A stretch of 58,360 nt of DNA from the NCBI GenBank assembly GCA_964616985.1, contig CAZTVF010000017.1, positions 1-58,360 of the forward strand, read 5' to 3'. The notes under the pieces were generated by a model. The model made no database searches, was not told where the DNA came from, and worked only from the letters and a program-made list of their open reading frames with translations. The position numbers were made by a program, and so were the translations under genes. Position 1 is the stretch's first letter; every line of letters begins with the position of its first letter. The stretch comes from CAZTVF01 sp964616985. Its GTDB lineage: Bacteria; Planctomycetota; Phycisphaerae; SM23-33. Positions 7,317-14,538 of this stretch are shown one piece after another.

Positions 7317-8384
7317 CTAAACCCTTCTTCTCAAGCGATAAATCATCGCCAGCACCTCGGCCACGGCCACGAACAGCGTCTGCGGAATGCCCTCGCCGAC
7401 TTCGACCGTGCGGAAGATCGCGCGGGCCAGTTCGGGGCGGTACACGATCGGCACGTTATGCGCCCGACCGATCTCCTTGATCTTCTCCGACATCAAATCG
7501 GCGCCCTTGGCCACCACCACGGGGGCGGCCATGCTCGCGTTGTCGTACTTCAGCGCCACCGACACGTGCGTGGGGTTGGCCAGGATCACGTCGGCGTGCT
7601 GCACGTCCTGCAGCATTCGCCGCTGGGCCAGCTGCCGCTGCACCTGGCGGATGCGCCCGCGGACCTCGGGAGCCAGTTCGTACTGCTTGGCCTCCTGGCG
7701 AATGTCGTTGCGGCTCATCCGCAGCTGCTTCTTGTAGCTGTACCGCTGGTACACCAGTTCCAGGGCGGCGATGGCCGAGAGGCCCACCGCGATGCGAAGC
7801 ATCACACCCAGGCCCAGGCGGCTGATCTCGCCCAGCAGGCCCATCGGTGTCGACCACCGCAGGGCGATGCACCGCTCGAGGTTGTCGCGCACGAACAGGT
7901 ACACCAGTACGGTGAGCACCACCAGCTTGGTCAGCGTCGTGAGCATCTGCACCGTGCTCTTGCCGCTGAAGAGGCCCTTGAGCCCCTTCATGGGGCTGAG
8001 CCGCTCGAACTTGAAACCGACCGCCTTGGGCGAAAACGACCACCCGCCGACGACCACGCTGGCCGCGATCGAAATCGCCGCCGCCGACAGCAGAAACGGC
8101 AGGCTGACCACCAGCGAGGAGATCGCCTTGGTCTGCAGCAGCCCGCCGAACGTCGAGACCGTCCGGTCGGTGAACGGCTGGGGCGAAAGCCCCTCCTGCA
8201 TCTGCGACACGAACCAGTCCATCATCGACGGGCACACCATCGCCAGCGTGATCAACAGGCTGATGACGATCATCGCCGATCCCACCTCGTTGCTCTGGGG
8301 GATCTGGCCTTCCTCCCGCGCCTTCTGAAGCCGGTGCGGTGTCGGTTGCTCTGTGCGATCCGCGGATGATGATTCGTCAGCCAT
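7317..8384 (-). CDS. flhB: Flagellar export specificity switch FlhB
   Basis: FlhB is the export-gate membrane protein whose self-cleavage changes secretion from rod/hook to filament substrates. The 355 residues begin with the usual hydrophilic stretch (RTEQPTPHRLQKAREEGQIPQSNE), have four transmembrane helices to about residue 210, and a cytoplasmic domain with the autocleavage motif N270-P-T-H273 followed by VSVALKYD. FlhB ends 21 bases into a repeat-free edge of the 6983-7316 gap. It is the last gene of the fliO-fliP-fliQ-fliR-flhB run. Confidence 0.98.
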   Translation of the reverse strand: MADESSSADRTEQPTPHRLQKAREEGQIPQSNEVGSAMIVISLLITLAMVCPSMMDWFVSQMQEGLSPQPFTDRTVSTFGGLLQTKAISSLVVSLPFLLSAAAISIAASVVVGGWSFSPKAVGFKFERLSPMKGLKGLFSGKSTVQMLTTLTKLVVLTVLVYLFVRDNLERCIALRWSTPMGLLGEISRLGLGVMLRIAVGLSAIAALELVYQRYSYKKQLRMSRNDIRQEAKQYELAPEVRGRIRQVQRQLAQRRMLQDVQHADVILANPTHVSVALKYDNASMAAPVVVAKGADLMSEKIKEIGRAHNVPIVYRPELARAIFRTVEVGEGIPQTLFVAVAEVLAMIYRLRRRV

Positions 8385-8426
8385 CGGTTCTTTCCGGGTG
8401 GCGGCCGATCCGGGCCGCCGACCCCT

Positions 8427-9179
8427 CTACACGGCCAGGAATTCTCCCAGCCATCGCTGCAGCTCGTCGGTGAAGGCCGACAGCGAGGGCATCAGGGCGG
8501 CCGCGATCAGCAGCCCCAGCCCGATCCGCAGCGGGAAGCTCAGGAACAGCACGTTGGTCTCCGGCAGGGCCTTGGACACCACCGCCAGCGCCACCGTCAG
8601 GATCAGGAAGGCCGCCAGCAGCGGCGCCGAAAGCTTCAGCGCGAACACCAGCATCTGCCCGCACGTCGTCAGCACCGCCTCGGCCAGGCGCGAAATATCC
8701 GGCGCCTGCGCCAGGGGAAACACGTCGTAGCTCCGCCCGATCAGCATCATCAGCATGTGGTGCCCACCGGCCGTCAGGAACAGCACCATGAAGGTGACCT
8801 CGAAGAACATGCTCAGGGCCTCGGTCTCCTCGCCGCTGGTGGGGTCGATGACGCTGGCATCGGTCAGGCCCATCTCCTGCGAGATGATCTTGCCACCCTG
8901 CTGCACGGCCAGGTACACCAGGTTCGCCGCCAGCCCCAGCCCCAGGCCGATGATGATCTCCTGCCCGATCACCAGCCCCAGGGCGAAGTAGCCCGTCTCG
9001 CCCGTCACCGGCGGCAGCGACATCGTGAAGGCGTAGAACAGCGACACCCACAGCGCGATGCCCGCCCGCACGATCATCGGCAAGGGACTCCAGCCGAAGA
9101 TCGGCAGCACGCCGAAGAACGCGGTGATCCGCGCGATCAGCAGCACCGTGGGCAATATGTTGTGCGTCCATAGATCCAT
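8427..9179 (-). CDS. fliR: Flagellar export protein FliR
   Basis: FliR is part of the FliPQR export-gate core in the inner membrane. The 250 residues give six hydrophobic segments starting MDLWTHNILPTVLLIARITAF; typical conserved parts are FFGVLPIFGWSPLPMIVRAGIAL and QEIIIGLGLGLAANLVYLAVQQGGKIISQEMGL. The ATG at 9179 overlaps the fliQ stop by one base (TGATG), which decides the start. The gene order fliP-fliQ-fliR-flhB is canonical. Confidence 0.97.
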   Translation of the reverse strand: MDLWTHNILPTVLLIARITAFFGVLPIFGWSPLPMIVRAGIALWVSLFYAFTMSLPPVTGETGYFALGLVIGQEIIIGLGLGLAANLVYLAVQQGGKIISQEMGLTDASVIDPTSGEETEALSMFFEVTFMVLFLTAGGHHMLMMLIGRSYDVFPLAQAPDISRLAEAVLTTCGQMLVFALKLSAPLLAAFLILTVALAVVSKALPETNVLFLSFPLRIGLGLLIAAALMPSLSAFTDELQRWLGEFLAV

Positions 9180-9448
9180 CACTTCGCCAGCGTCTGCATC
9201 ATGTTGAACACGTCGCGGGTGTAGCTCACGGCCGTCTGCATCATCCAGTTGCCGCTGACCACCAGCGTCAGGGCGATGAACGCCAGCTTGAGCACCATGC
9301 CCATGGTCATGTCGCGGATGGACGTCACCGCCTGCAGCAGTGCGGCCGCAAAGCCCACCACCAGCGTGACGATCAGCGTGGGCGCCAGCAGCAGGAGGCA
9401 CACCTCCAGCGACCGCCGCCCGATGAATAGGACCATGTCTTCATTCAT
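9179..9448 (-). CDS. fliQ: Flagellar export protein FliQ
   Basis: An 89-residue two-helix membrane protein of the FliPQR gate, matching the usual FliQ length. Visible family marks are the start MNEDMVLFIGRRSLEVCLLLLAP, the loop QAVTSIRDMTMGMVLKL and the second helix IALTLVVSGNWMM. I start it at the ATG at 9448 because the 18 in-frame codons before it are translated repeat (TGKMPVLRCG, from the hairpins at 9460-9504), not FliQ. The ribosome site is weak (TGCGGA). Confidence 0.97.
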   Translation of the reverse strand: MNEDMVLFIGRRSLEVCLLLLAPTLIVTLVVGFAAALLQAVTSIRDMTMGMVLKLAFIALTLVVSGNWMMQTAVSYTRDVFNMMQTLAK

Positions 9449-9459
9449 TCCGCACCGTA

Positions 9460-9542
9460 GCACGGGCATCTTGCCCGTGCGTCGCATGGGCGTCTCGCCC
9501 ATGCTCTTCGAAGTCCGCGAATCGCCGTGACACAGGCCTGTG
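9460..9542. repeat. Three tandem hairpins between fliP and fliQ
   Basis: GCACGGGCA-TCT-TGCCCGTGC (9460-9480) and GCATGGGCG-TCT-CGCCCATGC (9484-9504) are perfect 9-bp stems with the same TCT loop, 24 bases apart; CACAGGCCTGTG (9531-9542) is a perfect 12-base palindrome. Such paired hairpins occur as dispersed repeats in planctomycete genomes (recalled, not checked). They occupy nearly the whole 102-base gap inside an otherwise packed export-gate operon. Confidence 0.85.
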
Positions 9543-9550
9543 CCGGTGCG

Positions 9551-10393
9551 TCAGTGAAAACTCGTAATCAATGAATTTGCCACCAGCCGCCAGCCATCGA
9601 CCAGCACGAACAGGATGATCTTGAACGGCAGTGAGATCATCGACGGCGGCAGCATCATCATGCCCGCCGAAAGCAGGATGCCCGAGATCACCAGGTCCAC
9701 CAGCAGGAACGGGATGAACAGCAAACATCCCATCTCGAACGCCGTGCGGAATTCGCTGATCGCAAACGCCGGGATCACCACGTAAATCGGCAGCTCTTCC
9801 ACCGTCTTGGCCGTCGGGGCCGCCTGCGACGCGAACAGCGACAGGTCATCCTTCCGCGTCTGGCGGAGCATGAAGCTCTTCAGCGCGTCGGTGCTGCGGC
9901 CGCACGCGTCCTCGAACGACATCTCGTCGCGCAGGTACGGCTGGACGGCGTCGGCATTCATGGTCGAGAAGGTCGGGCCCATGGTGAACAGCGTCAGGAA
10001 GATGGCCAGGCCGACGATGGCAACCGTGGGGGGGATGCTCTGGGTCGTCAGGGCCCGGCGGATGAAGGCGAGCACGATGACGATCCGCGTGAACGAGGTC
10101 ACCATCACCAGCAGGCTGGGCAGCAGGCCCAGCACGGTGAAGACGACGGCCAGGCGGATGGAGGCCGACCACTCGTTGGGCTTGCCGTCCTTGGCGCCGG
10201 TGGCCTTGTCGATGACTCGGAAGACGTCGTTGACGGCCGGGGGCGCCGCCGCCGGTGCGGTGGGCGGCATGACGATAATGGGCATGGTGGTGGCCGGCGC
10301 ACTGGTGGCGGCCGGCTCGGTGGTCTGCGCGCCCGCGACGCCGGCCAGGATGGCCAGGCCCACGGCGGCCAGCAGGAGGGTGGCCCTCTTCAT
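9551..10393 (-). CDS. fliP: Flagellar export protein FliP
   Basis: FliP makes the pore of the FliPQR export gate. The 280 residues start with a signal peptide (MKRATLLLAAVGLAILAGVAGAQ) and an Ala/Pro/Thr-rich extension to about residue 70, then the conserved core: VMVTSFTRIVIVLAFIRRAL, TQSIPPTVAIVGLAIFLTLF, and the C-terminal block ISEFRTAFEMGCLLFIPFLL plus SAGMMMLPPSMISLPFKIILFVLVDGW. The ATG overlaps the fliO stop (ATGA). The extension makes it somewhat longer than most FliP proteins. Confidence 0.98.
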   Translation of the reverse strand: MKRATLLLAAVGLAILAGVAGAQTTEPAATSAPATTMPIIVMPPTAPAAAPPAVNDVFRVIDKATGAKDGKPNEWSASIRLAVVFTVLGLLPSLLVMVTSFTRIVIVLAFIRRALTTQSIPPTVAIVGLAIFLTLFTMGPTFSTMNADAVQPYLRDEMSFEDACGRSTDALKSFMLRQTRKDDLSLFASQAAPTAKTVEELPIYVVIPAFAISEFRTAFEMGCLLFIPFLLVDLVISGILLSAGMMMLPPSMISLPFKIILFVLVDGWRLVANSLITSFH

Positions 10394-10938
10394 GGCTTGG
10401 CCTCCGGCTGGGCATCGACCTTGGCGGCGGCGGCCTTGAGGGCGTCGTGGAAGTCACCGTCGAGGGCGTCGGTGACGCGGGCCAGCATGGACAGGCCTTC
10501 CTTCGTCGCGCCCAGGAGATACTTTTCGCGTCCGACCTTGACGATATGCACGCTCTTGCCGGGGCCCAGGAAGGCGGTCTCGACGACGGTGATGTTGCGG
10601 GCCGCGCCCGGCCGCATCTTCGGCATCACTTTCTTGAGCAGCACCCAGCAGGCGACGCCCAGCATCAGCACGACCAGCACCGACGACACCATCTGCCACG
10701 CCGCGCCGCTGGAGTTCTCGCGGAAGACCAGCGGGGTGGCACTCTTGGCCGGCAGGGCCGCCGGCGCGGTGGCGGGCTGTGTGGCGGCCGAGGCGGTCGT
10801 CGTCGCCGGCTTGGCCGCCTCGGGGCCGGGGGTCGCCGCCGTCGAGCGGGCGCATAGCAACGCTACAACACCAGCCGCTGCCAGCGACAAGAAAATGGCC
10901 GCGCGCCGAGGCGCAATAGCATTGGGTCGAGAATGCAC
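10390..10938 (-). CDS. fliO: Flagellar export assembly factor FliO
   Basis: FliO assists assembly of the FliP ring. The 182-residue protein has an N-terminal hydrophobic signal (AAIFLSLAAAGVVALLCA), an Ala/Thr/Pro linker, one transmembrane helix (WQMVSSVLVVLMLGVACWVLLKK) and the small cytoplasmic FliO domain (ITVVETAFLGPGKSVHIVKVGREKYLLGATKEGLSMLARV), which is the diagnostic part. The only reasonable start is GTG at 10938. It heads the fliO-fliP-fliQ-fliR-flhB run, directly behind a sigma-54-type site whose predicted start point leaves almost no leader; either translation is near-leaderless or the functional start is internal. Confidence 0.93.
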   Translation of the reverse strand: MHSRPNAIAPRRAAIFLSLAAAGVVALLCARSTAATPGPEAAKPATTTASAATQPATAPAALPAKSATPLVFRENSSGAAWQMVSSVLVVLMLGVACWVLLKKVMPKMRPGAARNITVVETAFLGPGKSVHIVKVGREKYLLGATKEGLSMLARVTDALDGDFHDALKAAAAKVDAQPEAKP

Positions 10939-10948
10939 GCCCTAGGTA

Positions 10949-10964
10949 TGCACAGGCCGTGCCA
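10949..10964 (-). promoter_or_regulatory. Sigma-54 type promoter of the fliO operon
   Basis: On the minus strand TGGCACG-GCCT-GTGCA: a perfect -24 block and a -12 block with the invariant GC at the right distance (G replaces the first T of TTGCA). It is immediately upstream of fliO and lies in a locally AT-rich stretch. The predicted transcription start is at about 10938-10939. Confidence 0.6.
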
Positions 10965-11512
10965 ATACATAAATGGCTGTTACAAAGTTAGTTACATCGA
11001 TGCAATCCGGCCTGATTCGGGCAAGAAACCGTCACAAACGTCAATAATCTATACAAGCCGCCATTTCGCCTTCCGCTTGGGGCCTGCTCTGTGCGTACCA
11101 GCAGCTTAAGGAGGCGCTTAACCCGATGTTCCAAAAGAAGTTCAGCCGGCGCCGGGTTCGTTTTTCCGCCATGCGTCACGCTGGCGGGGCGGAAGCTTTT
11201 ACCGGGGGCGGAAGATTCTTCCGGATTGTGAGAGGACCCGATGGCGGTTGGGTGGATCGGGTTCGATTCACGGGTACGCTTGCCATCGCTCGGGTTCGAT
11301 TTTCCGTCGGACGAGGATCGAATCGGTGCCGCCTTCGCACCCCTAAACAAGTTTGGGGGTGGCACCGAACATGGGGAAACGGGGCGGTCGGGTTCGTTTT
11401 TCAACCGGGCTCATCTAGCAGGAACTCTCGGTCTCTGCGCGGTTGTGGCGGTCTTCGATCAGGAAGTGCCGCCCGGCCTTTCAATCGGCAATCGGCATTC
11501 GACAATCGGCAT
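10965..11512. other. Intergenic region fliO-fliN with regulatory and repeat DNA
   Basis: No convincing gene in this 550-base gap. Near fliO it is AT-rich and has GTTACATCG at 10991-10999 and GTTACA at 10979-10984, related to a site upstream of fliK. The middle contains diverged GGATCGGGTTCGATT-like units and the dispersed 55-base repeat (11317-11371). The fliN side has three copies of CAATCGGCA spaced about 10 bases apart (about 11479-11512). Confidence 0.6.
11317..11371. repeat. Dispersed 55-base hairpin repeat, copy B (inverted relative to copy A)
   Basis: Reverse complement of the element at 1448-1502 with only a few differences: AATCGGTGC, CGCCTTCGCACCCC, then TTTGGGGGTGGCACCGAACA. The internal hairpin is kept. 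Two inverted copies 10 kb apart in gaps of the same locus show it is mobile or repeatedly copied. Confidence 0.85.
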
Positions 11513-11953
11513 TTAGACGGTAGCGCCTTGGGCGATGCCCGCGGGGAGGATCTCCTTGATCCGCACCCCGAGGTGGTCGCCGACGACGACGAGGTGGCCG
11601 GTGGCGAACTTGATCCCGCGGAGGTACAGGTCGATCGGCTCGCCCAGCCGGCGGTCGAGTTTGATCACCGACCCCTGCCCCAACTGGAGCACCTGGCGGA
11701 CCTCGACCATCACCTCGCCCAGCGTGGCCGACACGGGCACGGCCGTGCTGAGCAGAATGTCGATCTGCCCACCGCCTCCGCCGGCGGCCTCGGGGGCGGC
11801 CTCGGGCAATTGGGCGTCCTGCACCTCCACACCGGGGGCGTCGGCGGCGGGGGCCGCGGCGGCTTCGGCAGGGGCTTCGGCAGCGGGCGCTTCCGGCGCG
11901 GCGGCAGCGGTGGCAGCGGGGGTCTCGGTTGCGGTGGCTGTGGCTTCGGCCAT
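11513..11953 (-). CDS. fliN: Flagellar motor switch protein FliN
   Basis: FliN forms the bottom of the C-ring and receives export substrates with FliH. About 65 residues of Ala/Pro/Glu-rich linker precede a single SpoA domain (ILLSTAVPVSATLGEVMVEVRQVLQLGQGSVIKLD, then EPIDLYLRGIKFATGHLVVVGDHLGVRIKEI), which is the family signature. Of two in-frame ATGs I chose the second (11953), 8 bases after AAAGGA; the first is only 2 bases away. It follows fliM in direction but is separated by a palindrome-rich gap. Confidence 0.96.
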   Translation of the reverse strand: MAEATATATETPAATAAAAPEAPAAEAPAEAAAAPAADAPGVEVQDAQLPEAAPEAAGGGGGQIDILLSTAVPVSATLGEVMVEVRQVLQLGQGSVIKLDRRLGEPIDLYLRGIKFATGHLVVVGDHLGVRIKEILPAGIAQGATV

Positions 11954-12058
11954 GATCATGTTCCTTTGCAGCTTGTTGCGGCAGCTTTGTTGTTATTCCC
12001 GACGGCGTACGCCTTGAGCGTTGGCGTCGGCTTGCCGTTCGGCGCTGTAGAATTCAAG

Positions 12059-12126
12059 GGGTGGCGGCCTTCCTAGGCCGCCACCACAGCCGGCCTGCAG
12101 GTGGCGGCCTAGGAAGGCCGCCACCC
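12059..12126. repeat. Perfect 27-bp inverted repeat with 14-base spacer
   Basis: The arms 12059-12085 and 12100-12126 are exact reverse complements, and each arm is itself nearly palindromic (GGTGGCGGCC...GGCCGCCACC). The spacer is 12086-12099. It lies in the fliM-fliN gap, so on the transcript it would form a very stable stem. Shorter relatives occur at 29322, 34221-34241 and 35778-35798. Confidence 0.95.
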
Positions 12127-12249
12127 TCACTTAAGGGTAGAAAGAGCACCGGTCTGCTGTGGCGCCTCGATATCTTGCTTCTTCTCTATTTGTTCTCTGC
12201 GTTCTCTGCGTTCTCCGCGGTGAACAGAAGCCGCCGCCGAGAGACTGGT
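12127..12249. repeat. Pyrimidine-rich spacer with TTCTCTGCG units
   Basis: The stretch from about 12165 has CTTGCTTCTTCTCT followed by repeats of TTCTCTGCG and TTCTCCGCGGTGAA. It matches the third part of the composite repeats at 4740-4850 and 7190-7265, but the CAGTGAATC array and the GCTCGCCTTTC core are absent. No gene seen. Confidence 0.65.
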
Positions 12250-13197
12250 CTACTTCTTCATCAGGGTCCCGGCGGGCAAGGTCACTTGCAGGCCATAGTG
12301 TCCGTCGCAGGCGACGGGGACGCCGGCCAGCACCAGCTGCCCCTGGATCAGCAGCGGGATGGCTTCGCCCACCTGCACGTCCAGGATCAGCACGTCGCCC
12401 TCTTCCAGGGCCAGGACATCCTTCATCGGCACGCGGGTCTCGCCCAGCTGGGTGGCGGCCATCACAGCGACCTGTCCGACGTGTGCGACGAGGTCCTTGC
12501 GAAGGTCGGCGGGCTTGCGGGGATCCTTCGAGGGGCCGTCGATCAGCAGTTCGGCCGCGTCGGCGGGTAGCGTGAGGCAAAGGGCGGGCTTGGCCGCGTC
12601 GCCCGTGTGATAGATCAGGCGGCAGAACTCGGCGGCGTCATCGGCGCCGGCCTGTGTGGCGGCGTCGACCACCGCGTCACCCGTTCGGAGCGGCCGCGCC
12701 CCGGCCTTGGTCAGCGCGCCCGACAGGGCCTTGGCCGCCACCGTCAGCACGTTCAGCAGCAGGGCCACCTCGAGCGACGACAGATCGCGTTCGGCGCCAT
12801 CGCCGCCGGCCGCGCCGCCCAGCAGGCGTGATACCCAGGCCGTCGCCGTCGGCGGCGACAGCGTGATCCAGCCATACTTCTTGCCGTCGTCGGCCGTCAG
12901 GGCCAGGCTGTACTTGCCGGCGGCGCCGCCCTGGCGGACGGCTGCGGCGTACTGCTGCTGCGGCGGGGCGAGTTGAAGCTTCATTTCCAGCCGCAGCGTG
13001 TCGCCCACCGCTCGCTCCAGCTCTCGCGCGGCCGCGGCGGCGATCTCGGACAGCCGCGTCAACTGCCTGGCGGTGAAGCGGCAGGGGCTCGTGAAGTCGA
13101 AATCGGCGGCCGCTTCGGGGGCCGGCTGCGGCGCGGCGCGGGCGGCGGCCAGAAGTCGCTGGAACATCGTCGAGGATGGCAGGTTCGTCTGAATCAT
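12250..13197 (-). CDS. fliM: Flagellar motor switch protein FliM
   Basis: FliM links FliG to FliN in the C-ring and normally binds CheY-P. The 315 residues have the FliM middle domain (FDFTSPCRFTARQLTRLSEIAAAAARELERAVG, with a GWITLSPPTATAWVSRLLGG core) and a C-terminal SpoA domain (ETRVPMKDVLALEEGDVLILD). The ATG at 13197 overlaps the fliL stop (TAATG), which fixes the start. The N-terminus reads MIQTNLPSSTMFQRLLAAAR and has no LSQxEIDALL CheY-binding motif. The middle domain is diverged, so the call rests on both domains plus position between fliL and fliN. Confidence 0.92.
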   Translation of the reverse strand: MIQTNLPSSTMFQRLLAAARAAPQPAPEAAADFDFTSPCRFTARQLTRLSEIAAAAARELERAVGDTLRLEMKLQLAPPQQQYAAAVRQGGAAGKYSLALTADDGKKYGWITLSPPTATAWVSRLLGGAAGGDGAERDLSSLEVALLLNVLTVAAKALSGALTKAGARPLRTGDAVVDAATQAGADDAAEFCRLIYHTGDAAKPALCLTLPADAAELLIDGPSKDPRKPADLRKDLVAHVGQVAVMAATQLGETRVPMKDVLALEEGDVLILDVQVGEAIPLLIQGQLVLAGVPVACDGHYGLQVTLPAGTLMKK

Positions 13198-13787
13198 TAT
13201 TGGATGGCCGAATTGGGCATCAGCACCTCGATGACCATCGGTTTCTCGTTGGGCCACAGGTGCTGGTTGACCATGTCCTGGATCTCGCGGAGCATGCGGG
13301 TGAGGTTCTTTTTGCCGGTGACGTCCTCGAGCGACTGGCTGTTGAGGTAGAGGGAGATCTTGCTTTGCAGCTCGATCTTCTTCTTCTCGAGCATCTCCGA
13401 GGCCTTCTTGCCCTCACCGCTGCGCAGCTTGAGCACCAGGGTGCAGACCATGAAGCGGTCGCGGCGCTCGTTGTTGAGCGTGGCGGTGAAGGGTTCGAAC
13501 TTGAAGTAGTCGCCGTCGATGGCGGGCTTGCCGCTTTCGGCCTTGCTCCCGCCGTGTCCGCCGCCGTGCCCGCCGCCATGCCCGCCTTCGGAGGCCTCGG
13601 CGGGCTCGTCGCTCTGGGCCTTCTCCGGGGTGGACTTCATGATGCTGCCGATGACGAAGCCCGAGCATGCGAAGACGGCCATCACGCCGACCGACAGCGC
13701 GATCCAGATGATGAGTTTCGCCCCGCCGCCGCCCGTGCCGCCGGCGAGTTCCTTCGCCAGTTGATTGTCTTCTTTATCTTCCGCCAT
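13197..13787 (-). CDS. fliL: Flagellar basal body-associated protein FliL
   Basis: FliL surrounds or steadies the stator units at the inner membrane. The 196-residue protein has a short cytoplasmic start (MAEDKEDNQLAKEL), one transmembrane helix (LIIWIALSVGVMAVFACSGFVIG), a Gly/His-rich linker (residues about 60-80, HGGGHGGGHGG), and the periplasmic stomatin-like domain (FEPFTATLNNERRDRFMVCTLVLKLR to LTRMLREIQDMVNQHLW). The ATG at 13787 overlaps the end of motB2 by 14 bases; its ribosome site lies inside that gene. The His/Gly linker is unusual. Confidence 0.9.
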   Translation of the reverse strand: MAEDKEDNQLAKELAGGTGGGGAKLIIWIALSVGVMAVFACSGFVIGSIMKSTPEKAQSDEPAEASEGGHGGGHGGGHGGSKAESGKPAIDGDYFKFEPFTATLNNERRDRFMVCTLVLKLRSGEGKKASEMLEKKKIELQSKISLYLNSQSLEDVTGKKNLTRMLREIQDMVNQHLWPNEKPMVIEVLMPNSAIQ

Positions 13788-14538
13788 GTTCGCTCGCTTT
13801 TCCAACAATGGTTAACGTGATCAAGGGCTTGCTGATCGCCCCGCTGGTGCCGGGCAGGGAGGCTTGCGGGCCGGCCCCGGCCGAGACAAGCTCCCAGCCT
13901 CCGCCGCCGCCCTGCAACTGCCGGGCGAGCAGGCGGCGCAGAATTCTCTCCACGGCCGTTGCGCGTCGCGCGGCCAGCATCCAGTCTTCCTTATGTGACT
14001 GGGTGCTGTTGCCGATGACGTAAATCTTCACCACCTGCGAGCCCAGCGACTGCTGCAGGTTCACGGCCATGTCGTTGAGGTACTGCTGGTCGACGTCCAG
14101 GAGCTGGTCGCTCCCGCCGTCGAACCGCAGGGGCGTGTTGATCACCTGCAGGGTCACCTCCGCCGCCTGCGAGACCTTGCTCTCCATCGTCTTTTTCATC
14201 TGGCTGAAGGCGAGGCGGATGGCGTCGTCTTCGGAGTTGATCACGCGGCCGCGATTGACTCTGTTAGGATCGGCTTCCAGCGAGGGGTACTTGATTTTAC
14301 GGTAATTGAAGTCGGTGGCCGACTGCTTGCCGAAGATGAGGTCGGGGATGCCGAACCCCGCCAGCGACCGCCGGAACGAGTCCTGCGCGATGCTGAACAG
14401 TTTGTCGTCGCGGCGGGTGGCCATCGTCTGGAGCATGACAAAGAACGACAGCAGCAGCGTGATCATGTCCGCGAAGGAGATGATCCAGATCGGCACTTTC
14501 TCGCCGCTTTCTTCCTCGTGATGTTGTTTCTTGCTCAC
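13774..14538 (-). CDS. motB: Second MotB-type stator protein
   Basis: MotB proteins form the proton or sodium channel with MotA and anchor it to peptidoglycan. In 254 residues there is a short charged start, a single transmembrane helix with the ion-binding Asp (ISFADMITLLLSFFVML), a plug/linker, and a strongly diverged OmpA-like domain (VKIYVIGNSTQSHKEDWMLAARRATAVERILRRLL). It starts in an ATGA-type overlap with motB1 (14535-14538). The OmpA part lacks the usual D-x(10)-L-x-x-x-R spacing, so cell-wall binding is doubtful. It is not a copy of motB1: outside the helix they share little. Confidence 0.88.
   Translation of the reverse strand: MSKKQHHEEESGEKVPIWIISFADMITLLLSFFVMLQTMATRRDDKLFSIAQDSFRRSLAGFGIPDLIFGKQSATDFNYRKIKYPSLEADPNRVNRGRVINSEDDAIRLAFSQMKKTMESKVSQAAEVTLQVINTPLRFDGGSDQLLDVDQQYLNDMAVNLQQSLGSQVVKIYVIGNSTQSHKEDWMLAARRATAVERILRRLLARQLQGGGGGWELVSAGAGPQASLPGTSGAISKPLITLTIVGKASEHGGR

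Noticed and set aside
9449..9502. 18-codon N-terminal extension of FliQ
   Set aside because: Encoded by the dispersed hairpin repeat; FliQ homology starts at the ATG at 9448.
10988..12076. Frames over the fliO-fliN gap and antisense to fliN
   Set aside because: They translate dispersed repeats (PPNLFRGAKAAP matches the repeat at 1448) or the antisense of the Ala-rich FliN linker; no ribosome sites.
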